Shown here one piece after another: positions 33,836 to 46,132 of a DNA stretch of 64,000 nt. The notes beneath the pieces are model-generated. The model ran no database searches and had not been told where the DNA came from. It was given only the letters and a program-made list of their open reading frames with translations. The position numbers were made by a program, and so were the translations under genes. How positions within the stretch are numbered: the first letter of the stretch is position 1; each line of letters begins with the position of its first letter. This stretch comes from Pardosa pseudoannulata (lineage: Eukaryota; Arthropoda; Arachnida; Araneae; Lycosidae), in assembly GCA_032207245.1 (NCBI GenBank), contig CM063506.1, positions 13,020,763 to 13,084,762 of the forward strand, in the 5' to 3' direction.

Positions 33836-34634
33836 AATATTTAGACACTTTAAAATCTCAGTTTCACGAAAATAAAGCTAAGAATTAATAGCTTCAGAGT
33901 AATAAAATTTAAAGAGAAAACAATAAAATAGTTTCTAGAGTTTTTATTCTCATTATTGCTAAGTTATTTATAAAGTCTGTTCGAAATAACGAAAAATAAT
34001 TTATAGACTTGATTTTATTAAATTTTGCTCGTTTATAATATGTTCCATGATTTTATTTAATAACATTATTTATAAATATGATACTTTTAAATATGCATTA
34101 GTTAATTATAAGAAGATAATATAATATATAAATAACATAACTTAGTAATATAACTATAACATTTTGAAATTATATCTAGCAAATATTCAATTATATTACT
34201 TATATGAGTAAAGAATTAAAAGGAGTGTAAACAATATTCACTTTTAAACCTACTATAAAGTGCTTAAAGGTTATATGTCCCATTTATGCTAAACATTCTT
34301 TTGAAGTTATAAAACTAGAAAAAAAATATTTCATAATAGCAGACGATTTCAGGCACATTTTCAATTATTTACTTTTTTGTTTTGGACTTCAGATATAAAA
34401 ATATTTATTGGTAGACAACTTACTGAAATACTTTTGCTTTTCCATAAAGAATTTCTTTTATCAGAATGCATTTCTATCTTTAATTGTATATGTTAATTAT
34501 AAATTGTATGTGTTAAAATATATGTGTTAATGACATTATAGGTTCAATATCAATTATACGTAGTATTTACTAGCGATATGAGAATATTTTTGCGAGGTAT
34601 GACTTTTTTTGTTAGTAAATGTTAAATTATAACG
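33836..34634. other. AT-rich block, no gene seen
   Basis: No recognisable element. Confidence 0.55.
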
Positions 34635-34638
34635 TTAA

Positions 34639-34847
34639 CCCTTAATTTGGCTAAGTCCGCTACAACAAACAATCAAAAAATAAAATTTTTATAATAAATA
34701 TATATTTTTATCGATAATATATAATATATTAAATATATTATATATTATTATTATTATTATTAATATTATTATTTATTATTGTTATTATTATTTATTTAAA
34801 TATATTTTTAATCGATATTTGAAAAAAATATCTTGTCAAATTAAGGG
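34639..34847. mobile_element. TTAA-flanked MITE containing an ATT trinucleotide tract
   Basis: TTAA at 34635-34638 and 34848-34851 flank terminal inverted repeats CCCTTAATTTGGCTAAG and CCCTTAATTTGACAAGA. The interior is a TATTATTAT tract with TATCGATAA blocks on both sides. The ends and target site are piggyBac-type; there is no coding sequence. Confidence 0.8.
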
Positions 34848-34851
34848 TTAA

Positions 34852-35732
34852 AGGAAAATATACTTCAACTGATTAAAGAACCAATCACACTGACAGTGTT
34901 TCAGGGATTTGGTAGATTGTTAGTAGAGTTTGATGTTTTATGAAGATTGCATAATTTTTAGAAAAATTTCCAATGGGATGTAATATCTTATTCATTAATT
35001 AATCCATCTCAGTTAAATGGAAGTTTTAGAAAAATATTAATGAGATTTTATTTTATTGCTCGAGAAAGGGTATTGATGACATAACACATGAAGAGATCAT
35101 TAGTAAAGAACTAAATTCTCCTTCTGAGTCTTAAGGTGCGTTAGTTATTGCTCTTTGTCTAAGAAACAAGAAATTAATGATACTGGCAGCAGCAGGTGTT
35201 TGTCGGAGGGGAAACAGAACGGTTTAGTATACGAAAGAGCGATTTATTAATACATTCTAGACACTATAGTCTTCAAGTTTTCTGAATGTTGCAAGAGACG
35301 TCAAAGAACGATATCATATATGTCTATCTCCTTTGAAAAATGATCCGAGTTAGTTGGAATGAGGATGAATAATTTTTCCATGTAGCAACGACCGTCATCA
35401 AGTTGATAAATAAGCAGTAAAAGGGGAATTTTTCAAAGTATATTCCGATGAATGATAGATCCTGTTCATTGTTTATTGCCAGATAATTACCTAAAACGGA
35501 AAGATATATTTTTCTTTGATCTTTGTTGTTACAAAATGTCTTATTACATACACATAATCACTCAGCTTTTGGAAAAATATCTGATTTATTCTACTTAGAA
35601 GTTCATTTGAATTAACTAAACATGTAAATGAGGGAAATTAAAGAGCATTTCTAATGCACGCGGATTATAAGTGAAATTACAAAGAGAAGAAGCTAATCGG
35701 CGGTATTTTGTCTCATTTATAAATATGGTTTT
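34852..35732. other. Mixed block, no gene seen
   Basis: Slightly GC-richer sequence at 35060-35420 has short broken frames that might be an old transposase, but no motif is recognisable. Confidence 0.4.
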
Positions 35733-35734
35733 CG

Positions 35735-35905
35735 TTTGGTTTGGTTTGGAGCGCTACGGCCTATGATTTTGCAACACGAGGGATAATGAGACCGGGACCT
35801 ACAGCTTAAAGCCGATTCTGAAAGGCTGCGAATATCCATGCTCCTGTGGGATTTGAACTCTGATACCGAAGATCATCGCCCTAATTATTCGGCCATCGCT
35901 CACCA
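35735..35905 (-). repeat. tRNA-derived SINE, copy 3
   Basis: Minus strand: GCGATGGCCGAATAATTAGG (box A TGGCCGAATAAT), TCAGAGTTCAAATCCCACAG (box B), GGTCCCGGTCTCATTATCCC, and a 3' tail of CCAAACCAAAC repeats at 35735-35750. This is the best-preserved full copy in the window. It ends 66 bp from a Helitron start. Confidence 0.75.
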
Positions 35906-35971
35906 GCATGGTTTTAGTTTAAATTATAAAGGTGACATTTATTTTTCACATAAATAGAGTGAATGCATTAA

Positions 35972-36965
35972 TCCCCTATATAATAATAGCCTAAGTTATT
36001 TGCCCATCTGTCCTCGAATTTATGAAGCGGTTGGACCTGGAATGGAAAGAGGCATCCATATTGGATTTTTGATAAGTTAGGGTTAGCAAAATTCAAAGCG
36101 AGTTCGAAAATAAATTGGTATAAATTGGTTTGAATTCTAAAATAAATTGGTATAAATATGCTTTATATCACTGCGAAAAAATTCTGTCGTCTTTAAAACA
36201 TTCGAAATCCTCCCCTTCCCCCCTTTTCGAGCGCTTAATGCTATTATTTAGATCTCTATTTTCCCCGTTTAGATCAGACGGTTAAATTTATCAATTTATC
36301 ATATAATTAATAGGTTAAAAAAAACATTTTTTTTGTAGCATTAAGACATCATTCCTTTAACCATCTCATTTAATCATTTCTTATTTTAAATGATTTATAC
36401 ATCGTCTGCATTATTTTCGTAAGTTTTATCTCTAAACTTAGATATTACGTAAATAATTTTCTTTTATATTTGTATTAAATAATAGATTAGGTACATATTT
36501 GATAATTTTAAATTTAATCATCGATTAATTTTTGTTGCAAGAAAATTTTATCACCGGTATTAACAACAAAGTCTAGGACTCTGTTTCACGGACTGATATA
36601 TATCTAGCGTTTAAGTTATATATCTTTAAAAAGTAATAAGCTTGGTCATTTGTGTGTTTGTTTTTTATACATAATCACATGGTTTGCGATCTAATTGCTC
36701 AATTTTGGACATAATTCATATATACCGCCAAATAATCACTGTCAATATTGAAACCTCTGATGTCCATCCTATCACGTAATATGATAAGATAAATGAAAGT
36801 TGGCAACTAACATGCGGTCCGTAAAGATGAACAAATTATTGAGCGTGTACCAGGTAATTTTCAGCCAAAGAACAAACCATTTTTTTACCTGCTTTATAAA
36901 GTACTCTACAATTCTAGAAAATTAAAAATTTTACTGATCCCGTCATATGACTGGCTATATGCTAG
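35972..36965 (+). mobile_element. Full-length non-autonomous Helitron (994 bp)
   Basis: Starts TCCCCTATATAATAATAGCC after a host A. Ends CCCGTCATATGACTGG (hairpin with one mutated pair), CTATATG and CTAG, before a host T. Includes an internal partial duplication AATAAATTGGTATAAAT at 36111 and 36141. In this copy the CRE-like palindrome is mutated (AAGACATCATT). Confidence 0.9.
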
Positions 36966-37439
36966 TTTTTTATATAGTGCCCAATTTTAAGCTATAAAAG
37001 ACACTAGTAGTCAAGTAATTACAAAATTAATTTTTCTCTTGAAGAGAAATACGAATAAAAAATTAATCTTAGAACGCTATCTGAAACCCCTCGGAGACGT
37101 TTTATAATTAAATTAACAAACACTTACTATTAAAATGTGACAATAACTTTATGTGATATAAATTATTTTTTTAAATAAAACGTATGCATGACTCAATATC
37201 TCCTTTATAAATACAAGTGTTTAAAATTTTTTATTACAGACGTAACCATATTGGCAACTTTCGATAACCGTATAATTTTCTTTGGTTAAAGAATACACTA
37301 CACTACATTAACAGTTTCGCAGCAAAATCACTGTTAATACTTCTTCATTAAAACATAGAAAATATATTTTTATCAGATGATTCAACCATTAGACACTGCA
37401 TTATGATTTTACGGAGCAAATCAATCATGCTTTTGTTGA
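36966..37439. other. AT-rich block, no gene seen
   Basis: No recognisable element. Confidence 0.5.
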
Positions 37440-37442
37440 CGT

Positions 37443-39020
37443 TACTACTGCGTTATTTTTGGTACAAACTGCTAAAAATCCCCAGTAATCTGTTGATAAA
37501 ATGCTAGGTTAGAGAAAAATCAATCCTATTAGACGAAGTTTTTGTTGTTATTGATTGCGATGGCTTTCACCTCTTTAATCCTGTTACGGTAATTCTCCTG
37601 CTTATCCATAGCACGAAAGTGCATCGTTCGTCTCAAAAGAAAAACAGTAAAAATATTATACATTTAAGAACATTTTCGTCCAGTTTTTGTTAAAATCCAT
37701 TCAATAAAGGAAAAATAATACGCATTTGAACAATATTATACTACGCTTTTGATGATATATTTCAGTACTTGTATAATTTAAAAGTATTAAAGAGATATTT
37801 TATATAAAATATTAAACTCTATACATATTTTTAGTATTTGTAGCTATTACTAAGTAGCTAAGAATATTAATTATTTTAAAATAAGACTAAGGCTCTCTTT
37901 GAAATATATCCTTCTATATTGCTTACCAGATAATGATCGTGTTGCAAAATTGGTAAGTGCCAAGGACTGCTATACAAATCTACAAACTGCTAAAAATAAA
38001 AACCCCAGTAATCTGTGAAAAAACTAGGTAGAAAATTTGAATCTATTTAGACAGCCGCTGATTCGAATGGCTTTACTAAACAATCGAGTACAATGCTCCT
38101 TATAAAAAAAGCTCTCATTTTAAAGCAAATGTAAAATAAAATATTAATAATTATAATTTTACTTCATAAAAACGAAAAGAAAACCATTAAAAACCATTCA
38201 ATAAAGGGAAATTAATACGCATTTGAACAATACTATGCTACGCTTTTGATGATATATTTCAGTACTTGTATAATTTAAAAGAAAGTAAGAGATATTTTAT
38301 ATAAAATATTAAACTCTATACTTGTTTTTAGTATTTGTAGCTATTACTAAGCAGCTCAGATTTTTTTTAATAATAAGTATTTTACAATAAGACTAAAGCT
38401 CTTTCTGAAATATTATATCCTTCTATATTGCTTACAAGATAAGGAGCTTTTGTGTTTTCCCGTAATTTTGGTAGAGTGCCAAGGAAATGCTATACAAATC
38501 TCCATATCTACGCTAACCATTATAAAATTCGATACACGGTTAAGCCATGGTAGGCATGATACAATGCTCCTTATAAAAAAAGCTCTTATTTTATAGCAAA
38601 TGTAAAATAAAATATTAATAGTTATAATTTTACTTCATAAAAACGAAAAGAAAACCATTCAATAAAGGGAAAATAATACGCATTTGAACAATACTATACT
38701 ACGCTTTTGAGGTTATATTTCAGTACTAGTATAATTTAAAAGAAAGTAAGAGATATTTTATGTAAAATATTAAACTATATAATTTTTCTTAGTATTTGTA
38801 GATATTACTAAACATCTATGATTTTTTTTAATATTAAGGATTTTACAATAAGACTAAGGCTCTCTTTGAAATATTATAATCTTCTATATTGCTTACCAGA
38901 TAAGGAGATCTCGTGTTTGCCTGTAATTTTGGTAGAGTGCCAAGGAAATGCTATACAAATCTCCTTATCTACGCTAACCATTATAAAATTCGATACACGG
39001 TTAAGCCACGGTAGGAAACA
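37443..39020. repeat. Tandem array of three ~0.46-0.52 kb units
   Basis: ATTCAATAAAGG followed by AATACGCATTTGAACAATA recurs at about 37698, 38197 and 38655. ACTGCTAAAAAT / CCCCAGTAATCTG recurs at 37468 and 37987. AATGCTCCTTATAAAAAAAG recurs at 38092 and 38562. TTCGATACACGGTTAAGCCA closes the last two units. The units differ by substitutions and small indels. A related fragment lies at 29995-30100. No coding function is visible. Confidence 0.85.
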
Positions 39021-39155
39021 TTGTACAATTTGTTTGATTTGATTTTGGAAAGCCACTGAAATTTCAAAGGAAAAAAAAAACGAATAAATATGTATCACAG
39101 TTATTCCTACTGTTGAATAAGCATCAATAAATGACCCTTCTCTCCTTGTTAGAGT

Positions 39156-39454
39156 TGTTGCGGAATTCTCGTGTAAAGTTCGTTGATTGAATAGACTTTG
39201 GCTAAGACAAAAGCAACAATTTATTAACAAGCCAAATGAATCACAATTACAACGGATGGCGATAAAACTTGGCAGCCTTTTGGCGAACTTTTTCAGAGCA
39301 ATACGGAGAGCAATAATACAGGTCCTACTTTCACCAGATCTGAGAGAGGACTGACCTTTTTTTATGAGAACCCAAGGCCCCTTTATATAGCTTTCAGGTT
39401 TCTGGAAATTTCCACAAGCTTCTAGTAAAATCCAGAAAAAGGGGGTCTGCAACA
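39156..39454 (-). mobile_element. Solo LTR of an LTR retrotransposon (299 bp)
   Basis: On the minus strand it begins TGTTGCAGACCCCC and ends TTCCGCAACA (TG...CA, with the 8-bp inverted ends TGTTGCRG). It holds a core promoter, CTATATAAAGGGGCC (39379-39395), and a polyadenylation signal, TTAATAAATTG (39216-39227). U3, R and U5 are thus recognisable. No second LTR, primer-binding site or coding region adjoins it, so it is probably a solo LTR. The 193-codon minus-strand open frame that overlaps it is incidental. The flanks AGAGT and AATGT are too different to claim a target duplication. Confidence 0.8.
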
Positions 39455-40270
39455 AATGTCACCAAGTAGCCAATATCTCGCCAATTTAGCGAGATCCATA
39501 CAAATTATATGTTTACAGCATTCTTAACAGAGTCATCACAACCCGATATTTGGTATTAAGAGTCACGTTGGCAAAACTTTCTGCTAAATAAAATTAAAAA
39601 TTTGCAATCGTGAGAGGTATAGTGAGAAGGGAAAAATAAACATCAATCTTGATAATATTATTGGCTTTATTGCAGTAAATCAGCCTGTCTTAAGTTGGGT
39701 GACTGATTGCCACTTAAATGAAAGCATATAAATGAGGAAAACTCTTCCAATGTTTTACATACTAAAAGTTAATTATTTAACCCAATAATTATTTTAAAAG
39801 TAATGAATCCCTTAAAGAAGTTTTATAGATAGGAGTTCGACTATTTGGGGAATTGAGAGTGGGAAGGAGATACTGAATAAAGAATGTTGTTTATTAATAT
39901 ACTTAATTTTGAAGTTACATTCATGGAAATAGATAGAGTCACGTCCCTTACGGCAGGCAGTTGTAAATTATATTTTTCTTGTGTTTCTTTCAACGGGTCT
40001 TCTACTTTTTTAATAACATTTTGCTTTATTTTGAGATGTCTTTGAATGATGTATAAATCAAAATACAGAAAGGTAGACAAGCTTGAATTAGTGTTCTTAT
40101 ACTGATTATACTATTCTAAACATATCAATACAACCACATATCTATTAATTGAATCATGATAAAATTTTGACTTATGTGAACCACCTCCATATTTTGAACT
40201 ATTGATTTTGCATTAATTTTATTACTTTCAAGCATCAATAGAATGTTTATCCAATTCAGCTATCTAGTTT
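39455..40270. other. AT-rich block, no gene seen
   Basis: A 79-codon minus-strand frame at 39841-40080 has no recognisable motif. Confidence 0.45.
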
Positions 40271-40400
40271 GTATTGCTATGGTCTACTTTTCTGCTATGA
40301 GAAAGCTAATTAGACTAGGAACTACTGCTTAAAGCCAATCCGGAACAACTATAAGAGCCTATGCCAACAGTGAAATTTAAACGAACGTACTCTAATATCG
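40271..40400 (-). repeat. tRNA-derived SINE, copy 4 (decayed)
   Basis: TGCTATGGTCTACTTTTCTG, GAGAAAGCTAATTAGAC, ACTGCTTAAAGCCAATCCGG and ACAGTGAAATTTAAACGAAC follow the order of the other copies. The tRNA-like head is mostly lost. Confidence 0.5.
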
Positions 40401-41430
40401 CATTTCATTTATTTCCATAATCATTACTATCACAACTAAATAATATACAGTGAGTAGAGTAAAATTCATACAACAGTCTGTTTCTGCTAAGTTTATGCCT
40501 TTAAAAGTGAAAAACACAGAAAACAAGATAGTATACTTAGACAATTCAAAAACAGACTACTACACTTAAACTATATTTTTCAGTTTCATAAAAATGAGAA
40601 TTTTGTATGGTCAATAAGTTTTATTTTGACCCCATCTAAATAAATATTGAAATTATTTAAATATTGTGAAAAGTTTCAAGTTTTTTGTGTAAAAAAAATC
40701 TATAAATAGTTTTGTTTGTTATTTAAGTACAAAATTCAAACTTTTCCTCTTATATAATCTCAAATTGAACAGAAAAAGCCGAGTGAATGAATTTTACTGT
40801 CACAAACTATAAATGCAAGGAGGCTCTACTGCTTTTCCCAAATATCGTGAGAATACTTGAGATATATCTGGCAATTATCACTTCATCTGTCCGAAAACTG
40901 GATGGGTTAAAATTATTCTTATATAAAAAACGTATAAAAGTCAATTTTATATAAATCTACGTACATATTGCTTTTTTACTTTTTTTGTATAAGTATTTAC
41001 AAAACACTAAATTAAGCATTTTAAAGAATAATAATTTGTAGATCCAAAAGGTAGTAGTACAATAATTCTTTATAATTTTTCTGATAAAATGTAAGAGATT
41101 AGAAAACTTTTAGACTATTTATTTGTTTGGGAGATATAAGCCAATTTTTTTTATACAACTTACTGCTTAAATTGGAATCTGAAGTGCATTGTACATTAAT
41201 GCTAAAACAGTGTTCAAACCCACAGACTCTGGTGCCAAAAGACAGCATTCTACATATTTGGACAATGTACAGTATGAATAAAAATTAAGTAACTTATATT
41301 TCTTGTTTAAAAGTAACATAAAGTATTATTTTACTGGGAAGTTTAAGTTTCCAGTTATTTAAATGATTACGCGAATTTCATTAAGAATATTTAATCTTTA
41401 ATCCCTATTTTTTTTAAGGCGTGTACCGTT
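40401..41430. other. AT-rich block; possible very old SINE at 41125-41265
   Basis: ACTTACTGCTTAAATTGGAA and GTGTTCAAACCCACAGACTC at 41159-41233 are reminiscent of the SINE order but too decayed to call firmly. Nothing else is visible. Confidence 0.35.
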
Positions 41431-41439
41431 TATGAGAAA

Positions 41440-41830
41440 TCCCCGGCGAAGAGTGAATCATCCAAGGTTAATTTTTATTAGTGTTGGAAAACCCCTATAA
41501 TTCTGTCATACATCCCGCGTTCGTTTGAAGGACATATCAGCAAAAGTTACCTGAGTCATCGATCCGAAGCCTACCTGTAGTGGCATGAAATAGAAAGGGC
41601 GGGAGGGCAGAATCGATGGTCAGCCGCCGGTCAGTCTGGTGCCGGACATAATGGTCGATGACCGCTGTACACCTGCCCGAGTGGGAGATTTTTATGATTA
41701 ATTGCTCCCTGTATATGTCGTATGTTTTACTGATATAGCTTATCGGAAATCAAGATTCCACCGCAGGCGGGCCACTCTGTAACGGAATTAGTTGGATGCA
41801 TGCAAGGAAAACCGATTTACTCATTTTAAG
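41440..41830 (-). promoter_or_regulatory. GC-rich island, candidate alternative promoter of the kinase gene
   Basis: This is the most GC- and CpG-rich stretch in the middle of the window (GGTCAGCCGCCGGTCAGTCTG, AAAGGGCGGGAGGG as GC-box-like sequence, CCGCAGGCGGGCC). A start codon and a donor-bounded short frame on the minus strand sit inside it. The picture fits a promoter with a short first exon, but no TATA or initiator is fixed. Confidence 0.4.
41551..41586 (-). CDS. Candidate alternative first coding exon of the CDK14/Eip63E gene
   Basis: On the minus strand the frame MPLQVGFGSMTQ runs from ATG at 41586 to the donor CTCAG/GTAACT at 41551 in phase 0. This is the phase in which the glycine-loop exon at 17166 begins, so the join would read GSMTQ then PSLGFGRS. 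An in-frame TGA lies upstream of the ATG with no other ATG between. It sits in a GC-rich island. Eip63E is known to use several promoters and N-termini, which makes a short alternative start plausible. The peptide itself is too short to recognise, and the 24-kb intron implied cannot be checked here. Confidence 0.35.
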
Positions 41831-42261
41831 GAAGAAATGAAGTAAAGCAAAAAGCGTAGTCAAGGAAAGTAAAAAATGTAGTCTTCAATATGCTTAAGGG
41901 AACAAAGAATTTTTCGGGACTTATAACAGTTTTCTCTCGTTTTATAAAATCATAACTTAAAATTTTCTACTCCCTTTAGGATGTATTTTTTAGAAATTCT
42001 TTAATAACGCTTCAACTTGAAAAAGTTGTATAGATTTTGGATTTCAAGTAGTATATATTTAAAAATAAAATAAAAAATATCATCAAACAAAATAAAATAA
42101 AATTTACTTACCCTAAGATAACCTTTAAAATACTCTTATTAGGATATATATATATTGCATACATAGCTAAGATTTACATCAAATTCAAGATTTTTTTTCT
42201 ATCTGTAAATCTAGAGTTTCAGTGACACCTGATATCTTAAAATTAAAAATAACCGAGTTCA
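41831..42261. other. AT-rich block, no gene seen
   Basis: No recognisable element. Confidence 0.5.
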
Positions 42262-43028
42262 AAAACGTTCAAAATCCCCCCTTCCTCCCCTTTTCGATCG
42301 TTTAATGCCATTATTTCAAACCCTATTTTCCCCGGTTAAGAGCAGGCGATGATTAAATTCATCAATTCATCACATTATAAGTAGATGAAAATAACATTTT
42401 TTCTAGCATTATGACGTCATTCCTTTAACTATCTCATTTAATCATTTCTTATTTTAAGTTATTTAAATATCGTCAGCATTATTTTCATACACTTTATCAC
42501 GGAACTTAGATATTACGTAAATAAATTTTCTTTTATATTTGGCTTAAATAATAGTTTAGGTACATATGCGATAATTTTAAATTTAATCATCGATTATTTT
42601 TTTGCGATGAAAATTTGATCACCGGTATTAACAACAAATTCTTTTCATAAAAGTCTAGGAGTCTATTTCACCGACTAATAAATATGTTTGAAAATTAACA
42701 AGTTTGTTCGTTTTTGAGTTTGTGTTTTATACAGAACCACATGGTTTGCAATCGATTCGCTAAAGTTTGGGCATCATTCATATATACCACCAAATAATCA
42801 CTGTCAACATTAAAAATTCTGCTCTTTATCTTATCACATAATATGACAAGATAAATTAAGGTTGGCGACTAACATGCGGTCAATAAAGATAAACAAATTA
42901 TTGAGCGTGTTCCAGATAATTCCTTAGCCAAACAACAAACCATCTTTTTACCTGCCTCATAAAGTACTTTACAATTCTGGAAAATTAAAAATTTTAATCA
43001 TCCCGTCATGTGACGGGCTATATGCTAG
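42262..43028 (+). mobile_element. Non-autonomous Helitron, 5'-truncated
   Basis: Ends with the hairpin CCCGTCATGTGACGGG, CTATATG and CTAG before a host T. The body has AGCATTATGACGTCATTCC and TTAACAACAAATTCTTTTCA, shared with the other copies. The 5' end (TCCCCTATATAA) is missing. Confidence 0.85.
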
Positions 43029-43239
43029 TAAATTAATAACTATGTAAAAAACTTTTTATACTTACTACATTTTTGTAAACAATAAAAGTTGCTGTATTGA
43101 TATTAAGCTTAAAAATTGTCAAAATTAGTCCATTTTACAATATAAAATGAGAAACAGTATTAAATCTAAAAAACCAATTACACTTATCAACCATTATCAA
43201 CCATTATCAACCATTTTACATCTGTAAAAATGCTTTGAA
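43029..43239. other. AT-rich spacer
   Basis: Holds a small tandem repeat, TTATCAACCA x3, at about 43187-43216. Confidence 0.6.
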
Positions 43240-43500
43240 GGCCAATGGCTTTGGAGTAGTGCTTCACCCTTCCAGGACACAGGTCAGAGGATGGATCCTC
43301 GAGCTGGGCAAGGTTGACTTAGCCTCTCATCCCTCCAGTGGACAAATTGAAGACCAAGTATGTTTGGGAACTAAACATTGGGGGTTCTACTGACCACCTA
43401 ACCGGGGACATATGCTTTGCTCCGCAAGGAACTTGGTCTCGAAAACGGAGATTAGCACCGTAGGCCATGGTCCCACGTGGGCTGTATCACCGGAGAATTA
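43240..43500. repeat. GC-rich dispersed-repeat-like unit, unclassified
   Basis: A sharply GC-rich 260-bp block with CAGGACACAGGTCAGAGGAT, CTCCAGTGGACAAATTGAAG, GGGGTTCTACTGACCACC and GGTCCCACGTGGGCTGTA (containing the palindrome CCCACGTGGG). All frames are closed. The abrupt edges and composition suggest a SINE-like or retroelement-derived unit, but only one copy is in the window. Confidence 0.4.
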
Positions 43501-45325
43501 AGATTTTAATATAAAAATGCTTTAAAAAATACTCTTTTCAACTGTGTTAAAACTCACGGTGGTATTTAGGGTATAATGTTGAATAACCTTGAAAAAATAC
43601 AGATATCATCATATGTTCATTGTGAAAATTTTAACAATAGTAGAAATAAAAAGTTTCATATATGTGGCTTATTTAAAATAATTATATATAGAGAGAATAT
43701 TCAAATATTTATATATTTAGCGTAATAATATTTAGAGAAAAAATCCATAGACCCTAAAATTAGCATCGATTTTTGCAGCCATTCCTATTACACTTTAAGA
43801 TGTGGGTGCCAGCGTAAGATATCTCAAGTTGTCAACTACTGACTGCTAGGCTGCGATCTATCAAATCTAAGCCATCATAAAAAATGATTTTAAAATTTAT
43901 GCATCGTTTTAGAAATATCAACTGGAATCGACCATTTAGTATTGGTTTGAAAAGTAAACAAGAAATTATATTCAATAATTAACATTTTTTTCTTTTAAAA
44001 GCCTGAAATTTTATTATTAATTATGTAAACTATAAAGTATTTAAAAATGAAAGCTTACGTTTTGGGAATTTACTTGTATACATCTTCAGCAAAATTTTAC
44101 ATAATCTATGTGTCATAAAGTCTATATTTTCCCTCTGCTGAATTTTCTGATTTTGTTTTAAGATAAAGTACCAGAAGAAAGTTATTATATTGATTATTTT
44201 GCAGTAAAGAGCTTTGTCACGTTCGGAAGAATGTTTTTTTCAATAAAAGAAGCCATAAAATGGATGAACATGTTATTTTGGGTTTCGTGTAGGATGGAAA
44301 TGAGATAAAAATGTGATAAAAAGTTGTTTGTGAAGTAAGGACACGGCATTTGGAAAAAATGTACATGAATAATGGTGTAATAAACAATCTTACAGTTTTT
44401 TTTACAAAATTTAAGTTACGGAAATGACAATTTCAGAATCTGAGAAAAAATAATATAAATTACTAATTTTTATTGATAATAAAAATGTTGATAATAATGA
44501 AAACTAAAAAAAAAATGTAAACACATTAACGTCTTATTGTCAAAAGTTATTCGAGCATACACACATGTATGTAAGCTCAAGTGTATTCTAGGTACTTCTA
44601 GTTCAATTTGAGTTTATCTTTTATGGGGATTCTTATCATCTAAAGGAATCTTGGTGTATATGAAAAAATGTGCCAAACTGAAATGTTATATTTAAATGCT
44701 CAATAAAGTTATACAAAAATTTGTAAGCTATTTAAGATTTCTTTTAAGCTCTCATAAAACTATGAAGTTGTACCTTTAAAACATTTAAAAAATAAAATGT
44801 ACAACAAGTATAGAGAAATTTAAATTTGTATATCTTATCAAAATTCTCAAGATTTAAAAGTACTTTAATTGATCAGCCATTTTTTAATGAACCAAAAGAA
44901 TTATATTAAATATAGAATGCATTATTATTATTCAGATATTTAAACATTTAAGTTACTTTTAATGACCAATTAGTTGTAATTTTATTCTATTTCTCTTATT
45001 TATCATAGTTATTTTTTATATTATAAGTTATAAGATTTTTAAAAAATTTTTTGGATAAAAAATATTTCTGCTTTATGGATTATTTTCTATTTTATATTTC
45101 ATACTATAACTCTATAGAATGAAATTTTGAGATTCCTTTAATTTAAGTAAATTAATACTTTATTGGTAAATTAATGCTTTAGTTTAAGTTGTAAGTGTTT
45201 TAAATTCAGCTTTCTTTTGAACTGTTATATAACATGTAATGATACATGCATTAAACATATGTAAATTGTTAAATTTCATACATGCAATATAAACTGTTAT
45301 ATTAGATGTATGAAATATATGTAAA
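43501..45325. other. AT-rich block, no gene seen
   Basis: No coding or repeat structure recognised. Confidence 0.55.
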
Positions 45326-46132
45326 CTAGCATATAGCCCGTCATATGATTGGATCCGTAAAATTGTTAATTTTCCAGAATTGTAAAGTACCCTACGATGC
45401 TGATGAAAAAATGGTTTGTTTTTTTTGGCTGCGAATTATATGGTACCAGCTCAATAATTTGCTTATTTTCATACTTCTCTAAAGTCCCCCAATACTGTGA
45501 ATGTAGTTTAGAAACACGTTGAATTCATTTAGAAAGATAATTGAAAGTTTTCTTAGCTACGTCGAAACTATCGTTAAGTTCTTCACAATTTTTTTTGCCA
45601 CAGTAATTAATGGAAGCAAAGGAATGAAACTATCATACCTATTACACCCTGGAGATAGATAGAATTTGTTGTTAATACCGGTGATAAAATTTTTATTAGA
45701 ACAAAAATAATCGATGGTTAAGTTCAAAGAGATCACATATGTACCTAATCTATTATTTAAGATAAATATAAAAGAAAATTATTTAAGTAATATCTAAATT
45801 CAGTGATAAAAGTATAAAAATAATGCGGACGATGTTTAAATAACTTAAAATAAGAAATGATTCCATGAGTATGACGTCATAATGCTAGAATTTTTTTTTT
45901 ATTTTTTCCTATTTATTATGTGACAAATCGATAAATTTAATCGCTTGCTCTTAAGGGGGGAAAACAGGCTTGAAATAATGGAATTAAATGCAAGAAATAG
46001 GGGGAAGGGGTAGATTTCGAATGCTGCTAACCCTAAATCATCAATATGGATCCATCTATCCATTCCAGGTCCAACCGCTTCATAAATTCCATGACAGACG
46101 GACAGATAACTTAGGTATTATTATATAGGGGA
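45326..46132 (-). mobile_element. Non-autonomous Helitron (about 807 bp)
   Basis: On the minus strand it begins TCCCCTATATAATAATACC after a host A. It ends ATCATATGACGGG (one hairpin arm mutated), CTATATG and CTAG before a host T. It carries AGTATGACGTCATAATGCTAG. The segment at about 45535-45658 has no counterpart in the 27, 36 or 43 kb copies. Confidence 0.85.

Noticed and set aside
38874..39455. 193-codon minus-strand open frame
   Set aside because: It lies across the solo LTR (39156-39454) and the edge of the tandem array. The DNA is explained by LTR signals, and the peptide has no family motif.
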